64,000 nucleotides of DNA from Gp6-AA40 sp963818645 (GTDB taxonomy: Bacteria > Acidobacteriota > Vicinamibacteria > Vicinamibacterales > UBA2999): contig CAWFTF010000013.1 of the NCBI GenBank assembly GCA_963818645.1, forward strand, positions 62,001-126,000, in the 5' to 3' direction. The notes under the pieces were generated by a model. The model worked only from the letters and a program-made list of their open reading frames with translations, made no database searches and was not told the DNA's origin. The position numbers and the translations under genes are program-made. The number at the start of each line of letters is the position of its first letter. Positions within the stretch are counted from its first letter, which is position 1. Of the stretch, positions 9,450-18,549 are shown piece by piece.

Positions 9450-9486
9450 GTTTCACATACAGGTTATGTGTTCCTGTATGTGGAAC
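9450..9486. promoter_or_regulatory. Candidate IclR operator upstream of the molybdenum hydroxylase operon
   Basis: Inverted repeat with 14-bp arms, GTTTCACATACAGG and CCTGTATGTGGAAC, 13 of 14 positions complementary, separated by 9 bp (TTATGTGTT). It ends about 30 bp before the GTG start of the FAD subunit and lies in the only sizeable gap of the cluster. Its place next to an IclR gene suggests a binding site for that regulator or for another dimeric regulator. Confidence 0.65.
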
Positions 9487-9516
9487 GACCTATTACACAC
9501 CTGTCGGGTGACACAC

Positions 9517-10395
9517 GTGGCCTTTGCTGTCTTCGAACCCGCTACGCTGAACGAGGCTCTTGGCCTTCTCACCAACGAGGGTGACGCCAGCGCCGCTCTC
9601 GCCGGCGGGACCGACCTGCTGCTTCGTATCCGGCGCGGTGCCCGCAAGTACCGCTCCGTCGTCAACATCAAGTTCGTTCCCGGACTGACCGGTCTGACGT
9701 GGGACGCGCAGCGCGGGCTCACGCTGGGCGCGCTCACGACGTTCCGCACGATCGAACAAAACGAGCACGTGCGGCGCCACTACCTCGCGCTGGTCGAAGC
9801 CGCGCGCGTCGTGGCTGGCGTCCAGCTCCGGAACCTCGCCACGATTGGCGGCAACATCGGCAACGCGTCGCCATCGGCAGACAGCGTGCCGCCCCTGGTG
9901 GCGCTCGGAGCCACCATCGAGATCGCATCCGCCACCGGAACACGCGTGGTGCCGATCGAGGCGTGCATCTCCGGTCCCGGCCGCACGGTTCTGATTCCCG
10001 GGGAGATCTTCACGACCATCAGCGTGCCGGCGCCGGCGACGCACAGTGGCAATGCGTTCTCGCGCTTCAGCCCGCGTTCGGCGATGGACATCGGCATCGC
10101 GAGCGTGGCGGCATCGGTCACACTCGACGCCGATGGCCGATGCACGGACTGCCGCATCGCCCTCGGCGCCGTGTCGCCCACTCCGCTGCGCGCCACTGCT
10201 GCAGAGAATGCGCTCCGTGGTGAGCGCTGCACCCCCGCGATCGCCGACGCGGTCGGCGAGCTGGCCGCAGCGGCAACCACGCCAATCTCCGACATCAGAG
10301 GCAGCGCCCCATATCGGCGCGCGATCGTGCGAACGCTGACGACGCGAGTGGTGCAACAGGCTGCGGCACGTGCCGCGACGGCGGGTGCGCGATGA
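9517..10395 (+). CDS. Molybdenum hydroxylase FAD-binding subunit (CoxM/NdhF type)
   Basis: 292 residues of the xanthine dehydrogenase family medium subunit. FAD-binding motifs are AGGTDLLLRIRRG near residue 28 and ATIGGNIGNASPSAD near residue 108; a C-terminal CO-dehydrogenase flavoprotein domain contains FSRFSPRSAMDIGIASVAA. It passes electrons from the iron-sulfur subunit to an acceptor. A GTG start at 9517 is chosen because similarity begins at FAVFEPATLNEAL; GTG at 9508 is an alternative. It overlaps the next gene by 4 bp (ATGA), which implies translational coupling in one operon. Confidence 0.9.
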   Translation: MAFAVFEPATLNEALGLLTNEGDASAALAGGTDLLLRIRRGARKYRSVVNIKFVPGLTGLTWDAQRGLTLGALTTFRTIEQNEHVRRHYLALVEAARVVAGVQLRNLATIGGNIGNASPSADSVPPLVALGATIEIASATGTRVVPIEACISGPGRTVLIPGEIFTTISVPAPATHSGNAFSRFSPRSAMDIGIASVAASVTLDADGRCTDCRIALGAVSPTPLRATAAENALRGERCTPAIADAVGELAAAATTPISDIRGSAPYRRAIVRTLTTRVVQQAAARAATAGAR

Positions 10396-10895
10396 CACGG
10401 CAATACCTTCTCACCGTGAACGGCAAGACATCCACCGTCACGACGGAGCCCCACCAATCACTGCTCGACACATTGCGAGAGACGCTCGGTCTCACAGGCA
10501 GCAAGAAAGGCTGCGATGAGGGCGAGTGCGCCTCGTGCACCGTGCTCCTCGACGGCGCGCCGGTGAATGCGTGCCTCGTCCTCGTGGGCGATGCCGTGGG
10601 CAAGTCGATCGTCACGATCGAAGGGGTGGCCGGATCCGAAGGTCCACACCCGCTGCAGCGTGCCTTTGTCGAGCTCGGCGGAGTCCAGTGCGGCTACTGC
10701 ACGCCAGGCATGATCGTCAGCTCGTGTGCGCTGCTGCGCGAACAGCCCGATCCGACCGACGAGGAAATCAAGTTCTACCTGGCCGGCAACGTCTGCCGGT
10801 GCACTGGCTACAACAAGATCACCGCGGCCGTCCGCTCGGCGGCCGAGACCATGCGTGCGGCAGATGTTCCCGCGCCGGCGCGGAGAACGGCATGA
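10392..10895 (+). CDS. Molybdenum hydroxylase [2Fe-2S] subunit (CoxS/NdhS type)
   Basis: 167 residues. The N-terminal plant-type [2Fe-2S] domain uses C41, C46, C49 and C61 (KKGCDEGECASCTVLLDG). The C-terminal four-helix [2Fe-2S] domain uses C100, C103 (VQCGYCTPGM), C135 and C137 (NVCRCTGY). All eight cluster ligands are present. It relays electrons from the molybdenum centre to FAD. It overlaps both neighbours by ATGA junctions. Confidence 0.93.
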   Translation: MTRQYLLTVNGKTSTVTTEPHQSLLDTLRETLGLTGSKKGCDEGECASCTVLLDGAPVNACLVLVGDAVGKSIVTIEGVAGSEGPHPLQRAFVELGGVQCGYCTPGMIVSSCALLREQPDPTDEEIKFYLAGNVCRCTGYNKITAAVRSAAETMRAADVPAPARRTA

Positions 10896-12181
10896 TTACC
10901 GTCGACACCAAGACCGAACAAGGCCTGATCGGCACCTCGCCGCCTCGCCTGGATGCCTGGGAGAAGGTCACCGGCAAAGTGCTCTACGCCGGCGACATGA
11001 CGATGCCCGGCATGCTCCACGCGCGCATCCTGTGGAGCGCTCACGCGCATGCGAACATCCGCTCGATCGATACGACGGCGGCGCGCGCGCTGCCCGGTGT
11101 GCATGCGGTGCTCACGCACGAAGACGTGCCGGGTTCCAATCGTTATGGCGTCGCCGTGCTCGATCAGCGCGTGCTCGCTCAGGACAAGGTCCGCAGCTTC
11201 GCCGATGCCGTCGCGATCGTCGCCGCGGACACCGAGGAGATCGCGCGCGAGGCGGTCGAGCGGATCGTCGTCGAGTACGAGCCACTGCCGGGCGTGTTCA
11301 CCATCGAAGACGCCCTGGCGCCCAACGCTCCACGCGTCAACGACGCGGACAACCTCTTCCAGCACACGCAGGTTCGAAAGGGGAATATTGCCGAAGGCTT
11401 TGCCCAAGCCGACCTGATCGTCGAGCACACGTATCGCACGCAGTCGATGGACCACCTGCCGATGGAGCCGGAAGCCGGGCTCGCCTACGTCGACAGCATG
11501 GGCGTGCTGAACATCCTCACCGCCACGCAGTACCCCTTCCGCGATCGACGGCAGATCGCGCCGAACGTCGGCCTGCCGATGAACAAGGTCCGGGTCGTGA
11601 TGGCGCCCGTCGGCGGCGGGTTCGGCAGAAAAGATGACATCACGACGGAAATCCACGCCGGCTTGCTGGCGCTGAAGACCGGCCGGCCCGTGCGTCTGGT
11701 CTACACGCGTGAAGAGTCGCTCTTCGCCCTGACAAAGCGCCACCCGTTCACCATCCATTACAAGTCGGGCGCGCGCGCAGACGGACGCCTGACCGCGGTC
11801 GAAGCCAGCATCTACGGCGACAGCGGCCCCTATCTCTCACTCGGGATGTATGTGATCAAGAAGGCTGGCATTCACGCGACCGGCCCGTACTACGTGCCCA
11901 ACGTGAAAGTGGACACTTACACGGTCACGACGAACAACCTGATAGGCGGTGCGATGCGCGGCTTCGGCGTGCTGCAGATTGCCGTCGCGCACGAGTCGCA
12001 GATGGACATGCTCGCCCGCGGTCTGGGCTTGTCGCCCGTCGAGTTCCGCTTGATCAACTGCCTCAAGCCGGGACTCACAACGGCAACTGGACAGGTCGTC
12101 AACGAAGGCACCGGCATCGGCGCCACGCTGACGCGTATCCGCGACTACATGACGCAACACGGCATGGAGTGGTCCAGATGA
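10892..12181 (+). CDS. Molybdenum hydroxylase large subunit, N-terminal half (NdhL-like)
   Basis: 429 residues covering the first half of a CoxL/XdhA-type molybdopterin subunit. It includes the substrate-entry domain (RLDAWEKVTGKVLYAGDM), the EPLPGVFTIEDAL hammerhead region, DHLPMEPEAGLAYVD, the VGGGFGRKDDI molybdopterin contact and GGAMRGFGVLQ. The usual catalytic-Glu segment is absent; it is on the next gene. The start ATG overlaps the iron-sulfur gene stop (ATGA) and the stop overlaps the next start (ATGA). Eubacterium barkeri nicotinate dehydrogenase has the same division into a larger and a smaller molybdenum subunit. A single-base error splitting one gene cannot be excluded. Confidence 0.85.
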   Translation: MITVDTKTEQGLIGTSPPRLDAWEKVTGKVLYAGDMTMPGMLHARILWSAHAHANIRSIDTTAARALPGVHAVLTHEDVPGSNRYGVAVLDQRVLAQDKVRSFADAVAIVAADTEEIAREAVERIVVEYEPLPGVFTIEDALAPNAPRVNDADNLFQHTQVRKGNIAEGFAQADLIVEHTYRTQSMDHLPMEPEAGLAYVDSMGVLNILTATQYPFRDRRQIAPNVGLPMNKVRVVMAPVGGGFGRKDDITTEIHAGLLALKTGRPVRLVYTREESLFALTKRHPFTIHYKSGARADGRLTAVEASIYGDSGPYLSLGMYVIKKAGIHATGPYYVPNVKVDTYTVTTNNLIGGAMRGFGVLQIAVAHESQMDMLARGLGLSPVEFRLINCLKPGLTTATGQVVNEGTGIGATLTRIRDYMTQHGMEWSR

Positions 12182-13194
12182 AGAAGCGTGGTCTTGGCGT
12201 TGGATCGATGTTCTACGGCATCGGCTACGGCTTCAATCGGCCGGATATCGGTGCCGCGCATGTCGAGGTTGCCGAGGATGGCACCGCGACACTCTTCACC
12301 GGCGTCTGCGATCTCGGTCAGGGCATCCAGACGTTGCTCGCGCAGATCGTCGGCACCGAGCTTGGCATGCCCATCAGCGCGATTCGCGTCGTCGACGCGG
12401 ACACGGGCAGCACGCCCGACTCCGGTCCAACGTCAGGCAGCCGCGCAACGTTCGTCCAGGGACAGGCAGTGCGAAATGCGAGCCTCGATGTGAGGTCCCG
12501 CCTTTTCGAGATGGCCGGCCGAATGGCGGGCGTCGCGCCCGACGATCTGGAATTGGCCGACGGCAACATCCGCTCTCGGATGTCGCCAGAGCGCCACGTC
12601 AGCGTGGTCAAGGTCGTCGACGAGATGCACAAGCAGGGCAAACGGTGCATCGGCTGGGGCTGGCAGGACATCACGACAAAAGACGTCGATCCAACCACGT
12701 CGCAGGGCGATGCCTACCAGACGTTCGGCTGGGCAACGCAACTCGCTGAGGTCGAGGTCGACACCGAGACGGGATTCGTGCAGGTCACGCGCCTTGTCTC
12801 TGCGACTGACGCGGGCCGGGCGATCAATCCGATGGGTGTCGAAGGCCAGGTGCAGGGTGGCGCGGCGATGGGCCTTGGCTACGCCCTTTACGAGCAGCAC
12901 GTCGTGGACCACGGCCGCGCGCGGACCGGGTCGCTCGCTTTCTATCTGGTCCCCACGCCGCTCGATGTCCCCGAGATCGAATGCCTCATCGTGGAGGTGC
13001 CCGATCCAAATGGTCCTTATGGCGCGAAGGGCGTATCCGAGCCGGCCACGATCCCGACGACGCCGGCGATCCTGAACGCGATTTATGACGCCGTCGGTGT
13101 GCGCGTGAAGAGCACGCCGGCGACACCGGAGCGGATTTTCGATCTGCTTCGGGAGCAGGAGGCACTGCAGGCCGTGCCGCCGAGCGTCGGGTGA
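12178..13194 (+). CDS. Molybdenum hydroxylase large subunit, C-terminal half (NdhM-like)
   Basis: 338 residues starting MKKRGLGVGSMFYGIGYGF. It covers the second molybdopterin domain: GVCDLGQGIQTLLAQIVGTELG, VDADTGSTPDSGPTSGSR and the C-terminal GAKGVSEP, whose Glu corresponds to the base catalyst of xanthine dehydrogenase-family enzymes, followed by PTTPAILNAIYDAVG. With the preceding gene it makes about 767 residues, the usual length of an undivided large subunit. All four hydroxylase genes are joined by ATGA overlaps. The enzyme likely hydroxylates a heterocycle or aldehyde next to a ring nitrogen; substrate unknown. Confidence 0.85.
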   Translation: MKKRGLGVGSMFYGIGYGFNRPDIGAAHVEVAEDGTATLFTGVCDLGQGIQTLLAQIVGTELGMPISAIRVVDADTGSTPDSGPTSGSRATFVQGQAVRNASLDVRSRLFEMAGRMAGVAPDDLELADGNIRSRMSPERHVSVVKVVDEMHKQGKRCIGWGWQDITTKDVDPTTSQGDAYQTFGWATQLAEVEVDTETGFVQVTRLVSATDAGRAINPMGVEGQVQGGAAMGLGYALYEQHVVDHGRARTGSLAFYLVPTPLDVPEIECLIVEVPDPNGPYGAKGVSEPATIPTTPAILNAIYDAVGVRVKSTPATPERIFDLLREQEALQAVPPSVG

Positions 13195-13228
13195 CCTCAC
13201 AGTTGTGGCCAGCACAATGCGAGCCCGC

Positions 13229-13354
13229 ATGAGTTGGGAAGCCGGAGTGATGATTCCGCCACCAAACTCGTTTACCGAGGTCGACTTCTACATGACCTGG
13301 CGCGTGGGTCTGTTGATTCCGTCTCCCAACTCGGTCATGGAAGTCGACTTCTAC
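13229..13354 (+). repeat. 63-bp imperfect tandem duplication at the 5' end of the racemase-fold gene
   Basis: Two consecutive 21-codon units encode a first copy ending GVMIPPPNSFTEVDFY and a second ending GLLIPSPNSVMEVDFY. Many codons differ at third positions, so the duplication is old or has diverged. The second unit is the normal start of the family. Confidence 0.75.
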
Positions 13355-14008
13355 CGCAGCCTGCCGCACGACACGACGCTGCACACTGCGCGCATGTTCA
13401 TGCCGGATATGACCGCGGCGAGTGAGGAGCAGATGCTCGATCAGTTCACCTTGCCGGCGGCAGCGATGGTGCGCACGGTGTCGCCGCACATCGTCGTCTT
13501 CGGCTCGACCAGCGCCTGCCTGCTTCGCGGCAAGGCCTACGATCGCGAGCTCTGCGAGCGGGTCGGCGAGCTGACCGGTGCGGAACCGGTGAGCGTCGTC
13601 GAGTCGGTCACCCAGGCATTGTTCGATGCGCGAGCCACACGCGTCGCCGTCGTCTCGCCCTACACCGACGATGTGAACCGGCGCATCAAGGCTGGACTCG
13701 AATCGGACGGGATCGCGGTATCGGCGATGTACGGAATGGGACTGTCAGCCGCCGATGGCGCAACCGTCACCCCGGAATCGATCTACTCGTTCGTGCAGTC
13801 ACGGGTTGGCCCGCGCGTACCGGCTGATGCGCTCTTCATCGCATCCACCGACTACCACGCGATGAGCGCATTGTCGTTGCTCAAGATCGCGTACGACGTG
13901 CCCATCGTCACCACCAACCTCGCGGCGCTGCAGGCAGTGAAACGCAAGCTGCATCGGCTGCGGGAACGTGAGATGGCGCCGGCCGCACGGCGGCCCGCCA
14001 CGACGTAA
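13292..14008 (+). CDS. Asp/Glu racemase-fold protein (maleate isomerase / arylmalonate decarboxylase family)
   Basis: 238 residues from MTWRVGLLIPSPN. It contains the two half-domains of the Asp/Glu/hydantoin racemase fold: VVFGSTSACLLRG near residue 68, RVAVVSPYTDDVNRRI near 117, and ADALFIASTDYHAMSAL near 178. In the maleate isomerase group the motifs are usually GCTS and SCT, with catalytic cysteines. Here those positions read Ser (S72 and S185), so classical two-cysteine chemistry looks lost; C76 remains nearby. An in-frame upstream ATG at 13229 would add a duplicated N-terminal motif. The gene follows the hydroxylase operon by about 100 bp and precedes the PLP lyase. Confidence 0.75.
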   Translation: MTWRVGLLIPSPNSVMEVDFYRSLPHDTTLHTARMFMPDMTAASEEQMLDQFTLPAAAMVRTVSPHIVVFGSTSACLLRGKAYDRELCERVGELTGAEPVSVVESVTQALFDARATRVAVVSPYTDDVNRRIKAGLESDGIAVSAMYGMGLSAADGATVTPESIYSFVQSRVGPRVPADALFIASTDYHAMSALSLLKIAYDVPIVTTNLAALQAVKRKLHRLREREMAPAARRPATT

Positions 14009-14035
14009 CGGGCCACGCGAGCCGGGGGACCGAAC

Positions 14036-15498
<1,463 letters not shown>

Positions 15499-15524
<26 letters not shown>

Positions 15525-16503
15525 CGCACCGCAGTATCCGCCAGAGGGCCTGGTGCCTTCGTACGCACAGCTCCGCGCGGAGCTGGCGAGCCGGGACCGC
15601 AGCCTGCGCCGAAAAGTGATGTCCCTCGAGGACGCGACGGCTCTCGTCAACGACGGTGACACGGTGGGCATCGGCGGCAGCACGATGTCGCGGACGCCGA
15701 TGGGCATGATCTGGGCGTTGATTCGGGCCCGCAAGTCCGGCCTTTCGTGCGTGCGCAGCATCGTGTCGAGCGACGGCGACCTGCTCTTCGGCTCGGGCAT
15801 CTGCGATCGCATCACAACCAGCTGGTTCAGTCAGGGAATCCTGTGGGGTGTGTCCAAAGTGATGCGCCACCACGTGGAGACCGGCGCCGCGGCGTACGAC
15901 GAGTGGAGTCACCTGGCGATCGGCATGCGCTTTCGCGCCGGGGCCATGGGACTCCCCTTCATGCCGATCCGATCGATGCTGGGCTCGGACGTCGTCCGGC
16001 AGCGGCCTGAAACGATTGAGATGATCTGCCCGTACACGCGCGAGAAGCTGCTGCTCGTGCCGGCGCTCAATCCCGACGTGGCGCTCATCCACGTGCAGCG
16101 CTGCGATGAGTTCGGCAACGCGCAGATCGACGGCCTGCCCTTCATGGACGTCGATCTGGCGATGGCTGCCAACCGGGTGATCCTGACGACGGAGCGGATC
16201 GTGTCAAACGATCAGATTCGCCGGGCGCCCGACCACACCAAGATTCCATTCTTCGCCGTCGACGCGGTCGTCGAGCTGCCGTACGGATGCGCGCCTCACG
16301 AGTGTTCCGGCGTTTACGAGCCGATGATGGGCCACATGGAGTCGTACGTCGCCCAGGTGAACGCCAACCCGGTCGACGGCATGCGCGAATACCTCGAACA
16401 GTTCGTGTTCGGCCCTGCGTCATGGAGCGAGTTCCTCGCAGGCATCGGCGTCGAGGAACTGATTCGAGCGGCGCGCGCAGGAAGGTCGATCGACGATGCG
16501 TAG
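15499..16503 (+). CDS. CoA-transferase family alpha subunit (glutaconate CoA-transferase-like)
   Basis: 334 residues of CoA-transferase family I. It shows SLRRKVMSLEDATALVNDGDTVGIGGSTMSRTPMG spread over positions 32-66, then GLSCVRSIVSSDGDLLFGSG, MGLPFMPIRSMLGSD, NPDVALIHVQRCDEFGNAQIDG and VILTTERIV, all typical of GctA/IpdA-type alpha chains. It should pair with the next gene to move CoA between acids or, as in IpdAB, hydrolyse a ring thioester. The ATG at 15499 is preferred because GAGGTGG lies just upstream; the start overlaps the lyase gene. Confidence 0.88.
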
Positions 16504-17296
16504 TGAATCTGTGAGTAGTGTCCGGCTTCAGCCGGACTTATCCACCACGGCATCGGAGCTGCTGGCGATTCTGAGCGCCCGGCAACTCAAGGACGGTCAA
16601 GTCGTGTTCGCCGGAGTCGGTATCCCCCTCCTCGCGGCGACGCTGGCGCAGCGCCTCCGGTGTCCCGGCCTCACGATCCTCTTCGAGGGCGGCGTGATCG
16701 GCGCGTTCATCGAGCCCGGCCGACTGCCACCGTCGACCAACGATCAACGCTGCACGGCCCGCGCGAACATGGTGCTCGGCAGCGCCGAAGTGCTGCTGTT
16801 GCTGCAGCGCGGCTACGTGGACGTCGGCTTCATGGGTGGCGCGCAGATCGATCAGTACGGCAATTTGAACAGCTCGTTCATCGGCGATCCCGCCCGCCCG
16901 AAGACGCGGCTGCCGGGGACCGGCGGTGGCAACGACATCTCGAGCCTCACAGCGATGATCGTCGCGATGAAGCACGAGAAGCGCCGCTTCGTCGAGCACG
17001 TCGACTTCATCACCAGCCCGGGCTGGCTGCGCGGGCGCACCTCACGATGCGAAAGCGGTCTCGGCACTGGCGGCATGTTCCGCGTCGTGACCGATCTCGC
17101 CGTCTTCGACTTCGATGAGGAGATGAGACGCATGCGCGCCATCGCGCTCAATCCGGGCGTGAGCTGCGAGCAGGTACAGGCGAACACCGGCTTTCCGCTG
17201 GCGTTCGCGCCCGACCTGCACGTCACCGAGCCGCCGAGCGCCGAGGAGCTGGCGATGCTCCGGCATCTCGATCCGGATCGACGGTATACGGCCTGA
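16496..17296 (+). CDS. CoA-transferase family beta subunit (glutaconate CoA-transferase-like)
   Basis: 266 residues. It contains DGQVVFAGVGIPLLAATLAQ, then TILFEGGVIGAF, whose Glu occupies the position of the thioester-forming nucleophile in the GctB group, then VDVGFMGGAQIDQYGNLNSSFIG, LPGTGGGNDISSL and FRVVTDLAVFDF. The ATG at 16496 overlaps the alpha subunit by 8 bp. The first 20 or so codons are unusual because they encode a perfect palindrome (16520-16537); family similarity starts around TTASELLAIL, so the true start may be a GTG inside this stretch. Confidence 0.85.
   Translation: MRSESVSSVRLQPDLSTTASELLAILSARQLKDGQVVFAGVGIPLLAATLAQRLRCPGLTILFEGGVIGAFIEPGRLPPSTNDQRCTARANMVLGSAEVLLLLQRGYVDVGFMGGAQIDQYGNLNSSFIGDPARPKTRLPGTGGGNDISSLTAMIVAMKHEKRRFVEHVDFITSPGWLRGRTSRCESGLGTGGMFRVVTDLAVFDFDEEMRRMRAIALNPGVSCEQVQANTGFPLAFAPDLHVTEPPSAEELAMLRHLDPDRRYTA
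16520..16537. repeat. Perfect palindrome GTCCGGCT-TC-AGCCGGAC
   Basis: 8-bp arms around a 2-nt centre, located inside the 5' end of the CoA-transferase beta gene. A shortened relative (GTCGGCTCAGCCGGAC) lies at 48910-48925 right after the LivF stop. It looks like a short dispersed palindromic element that has become coding. Confidence 0.65.
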
Positions 17297-17302
17297 ACGC
17301 GG

Positions 17303-17577
17303 TTGGAGATTAACGGAGACTTACGGAGGAAACGGATCACCACGGAGACACGGAGCCACGGAGGAACATCACCGGTGGCCGCGCGACGCGCGGAGTGGAT
17401 CGCGCGAGGTGTGAACCACAAGAGCCCTCACCGCAATTCTCATGGCTCTTGTGAGCCACGCCTCGCGCGGTCACCTCGCCGGCCCAGTGGGCCGGCGCCA
17501 CCGGTGATGACCGTCACACGGAATCTCCGCGTCTCCGCGTCTCCGCGGTTATCCGATGACTCCGTCACCTCCGTTTT
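17303..17577. repeat. Long nested palindrome with CACGGAG word arms
   Basis: Fills the gap between the CoA-transferase beta gene and the LLM gene. The outer arms are octad words: CACGGAGA, CACGGAGC and CACGGAGG on the left, TCTCCGCG three times on the right. Nested inside are perfect inverted repeats CATCACCGGTGGC (17367-17379) / GCCACCGGTGATG (17497-17509), CGCGCGAGG (17401-17409) / CCTCGCGCG (17461-17469), and CACAAGAGCC (17417-17426) / GGCTCTTGTG (17444-17453). The centre is about 17435. No open reading frame of note. Confidence 0.85.
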
Positions 17578-17598
17578 TCGCAAACGAGGGAATCGATC

Positions 17599-18549
17599 AT
17601 GAGCCTGTCAGGTACGTTCGGGATCGCCGCACGCAACTTCACGACATACCCCACGCTGCCGGATGCGCAGGCACTCGTGGACTACGGCGTGAGGATGGAG
17701 GAGCTCGGCTTCGATTCGCTGTGGGTGTGGGATCACATCCTGCTCGGCGTCGATCCGAACTTTCCGATCATCGATTCATTGACACTGCTGACGGCGATCG
17801 CCGCGCGCACGAAACGCATCAAGCTCGGCACCGGGATCCTGGTGCTCCCCCTTCGCAACCCGGTCGTGCTCGCCAAGCAACTCTCCAGCATGGATCTCCT
17901 GTCGAACGGTCGCCTGCTCATGGGCATGGCATCGGGCTGGTACAAACGCGAGTTCGACGCCGTCGGTGTGCCGTTCGATCAGCGCGGCCGGATCATGGAC
18001 CAGAACCTCGAGGTGCTGACGCGCTTCTGGACCGAGGACATGGTCAAGGGAGACTTCGGCTGTCACAAGATTCCGGCCGGGGTCATGTATCCGAAGCCGG
18101 TACAGAAGCCACGGCCTCCGATTCTGATCGGCGGCTACGTGGACAAAGTGCTGCAACGCGCGGCGGTCACCGGCGACGGATGGCTCACGTATTTCTACCG
18201 GCCCGAGAGCTTCGCGAAGTCATGGGAGAAGATCCGTCGGTTCGCCGTGGAGGGTGGCAAGGATCCCGATACGCTGCTCAACGCCTCCCAACTCCCGATT
18301 CGCATTGGTCCGTCACGCGCCGCCGTCGAAGCGGGGATGATGGATTGGCTTGGTAAGGAATGGGACTACGCGTCGTGGAGTGACTCGACGAAGGACAGCG
18401 CCATTCTCGGCAGCGTCGACGAATGCGTGGCGCAGCTCAAGGAGCACCTCGCGGTCGGCGTGCAGAAGATCATCTTCGTGCCTTACAAGTACGAGCTCGA
18501 GCAGATCGAGATCATTGCGAAGGAGATCATCCCCAGGCTCAGGACCTGA
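17599..18549 (+). CDS. LLM-class, probably F420-dependent, oxidoreductase
   Basis: 316 residues forming a luciferase-like TIM barrel. It shows FGIAARNF, VRMEELGFDSLWVWDHILLG near residue 29, LTLLTAIAARTKRIKLGTGILVLP, RNPVVLAKQLSSMDLLSNGRLLMGMASGWYKREFDAVGV across 92-130 and PPILIGGYVDKVLQRAAVTGDGW. This pattern fits the TIGR03619-like F420-dependent subgroup. It probably reduces or oxidises a substrate of the upstream cluster using F420. It sits next to the complete F420 biosynthesis set, with which its 3' end overlaps by 11 bp. The GAGGG site and ATG at 17599 set the start. Confidence 0.87.
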   Translation: MSLSGTFGIAARNFTTYPTLPDAQALVDYGVRMEELGFDSLWVWDHILLGVDPNFPIIDSLTLLTAIAARTKRIKLGTGILVLPLRNPVVLAKQLSSMDLLSNGRLLMGMASGWYKREFDAVGVPFDQRGRIMDQNLEVLTRFWTEDMVKGDFGCHKIPAGVMYPKPVQKPRPPILIGGYVDKVLQRAAVTGDGWLTYFYRPESFAKSWEKIRRFAVEGGKDPDTLLNASQLPIRIGPSRAAVEAGMMDWLGKEWDYASWSDSTKDSAILGSVDECVAQLKEHLAVGVQKIIFVPYKYELEQIEIIAKEIIPRLRT

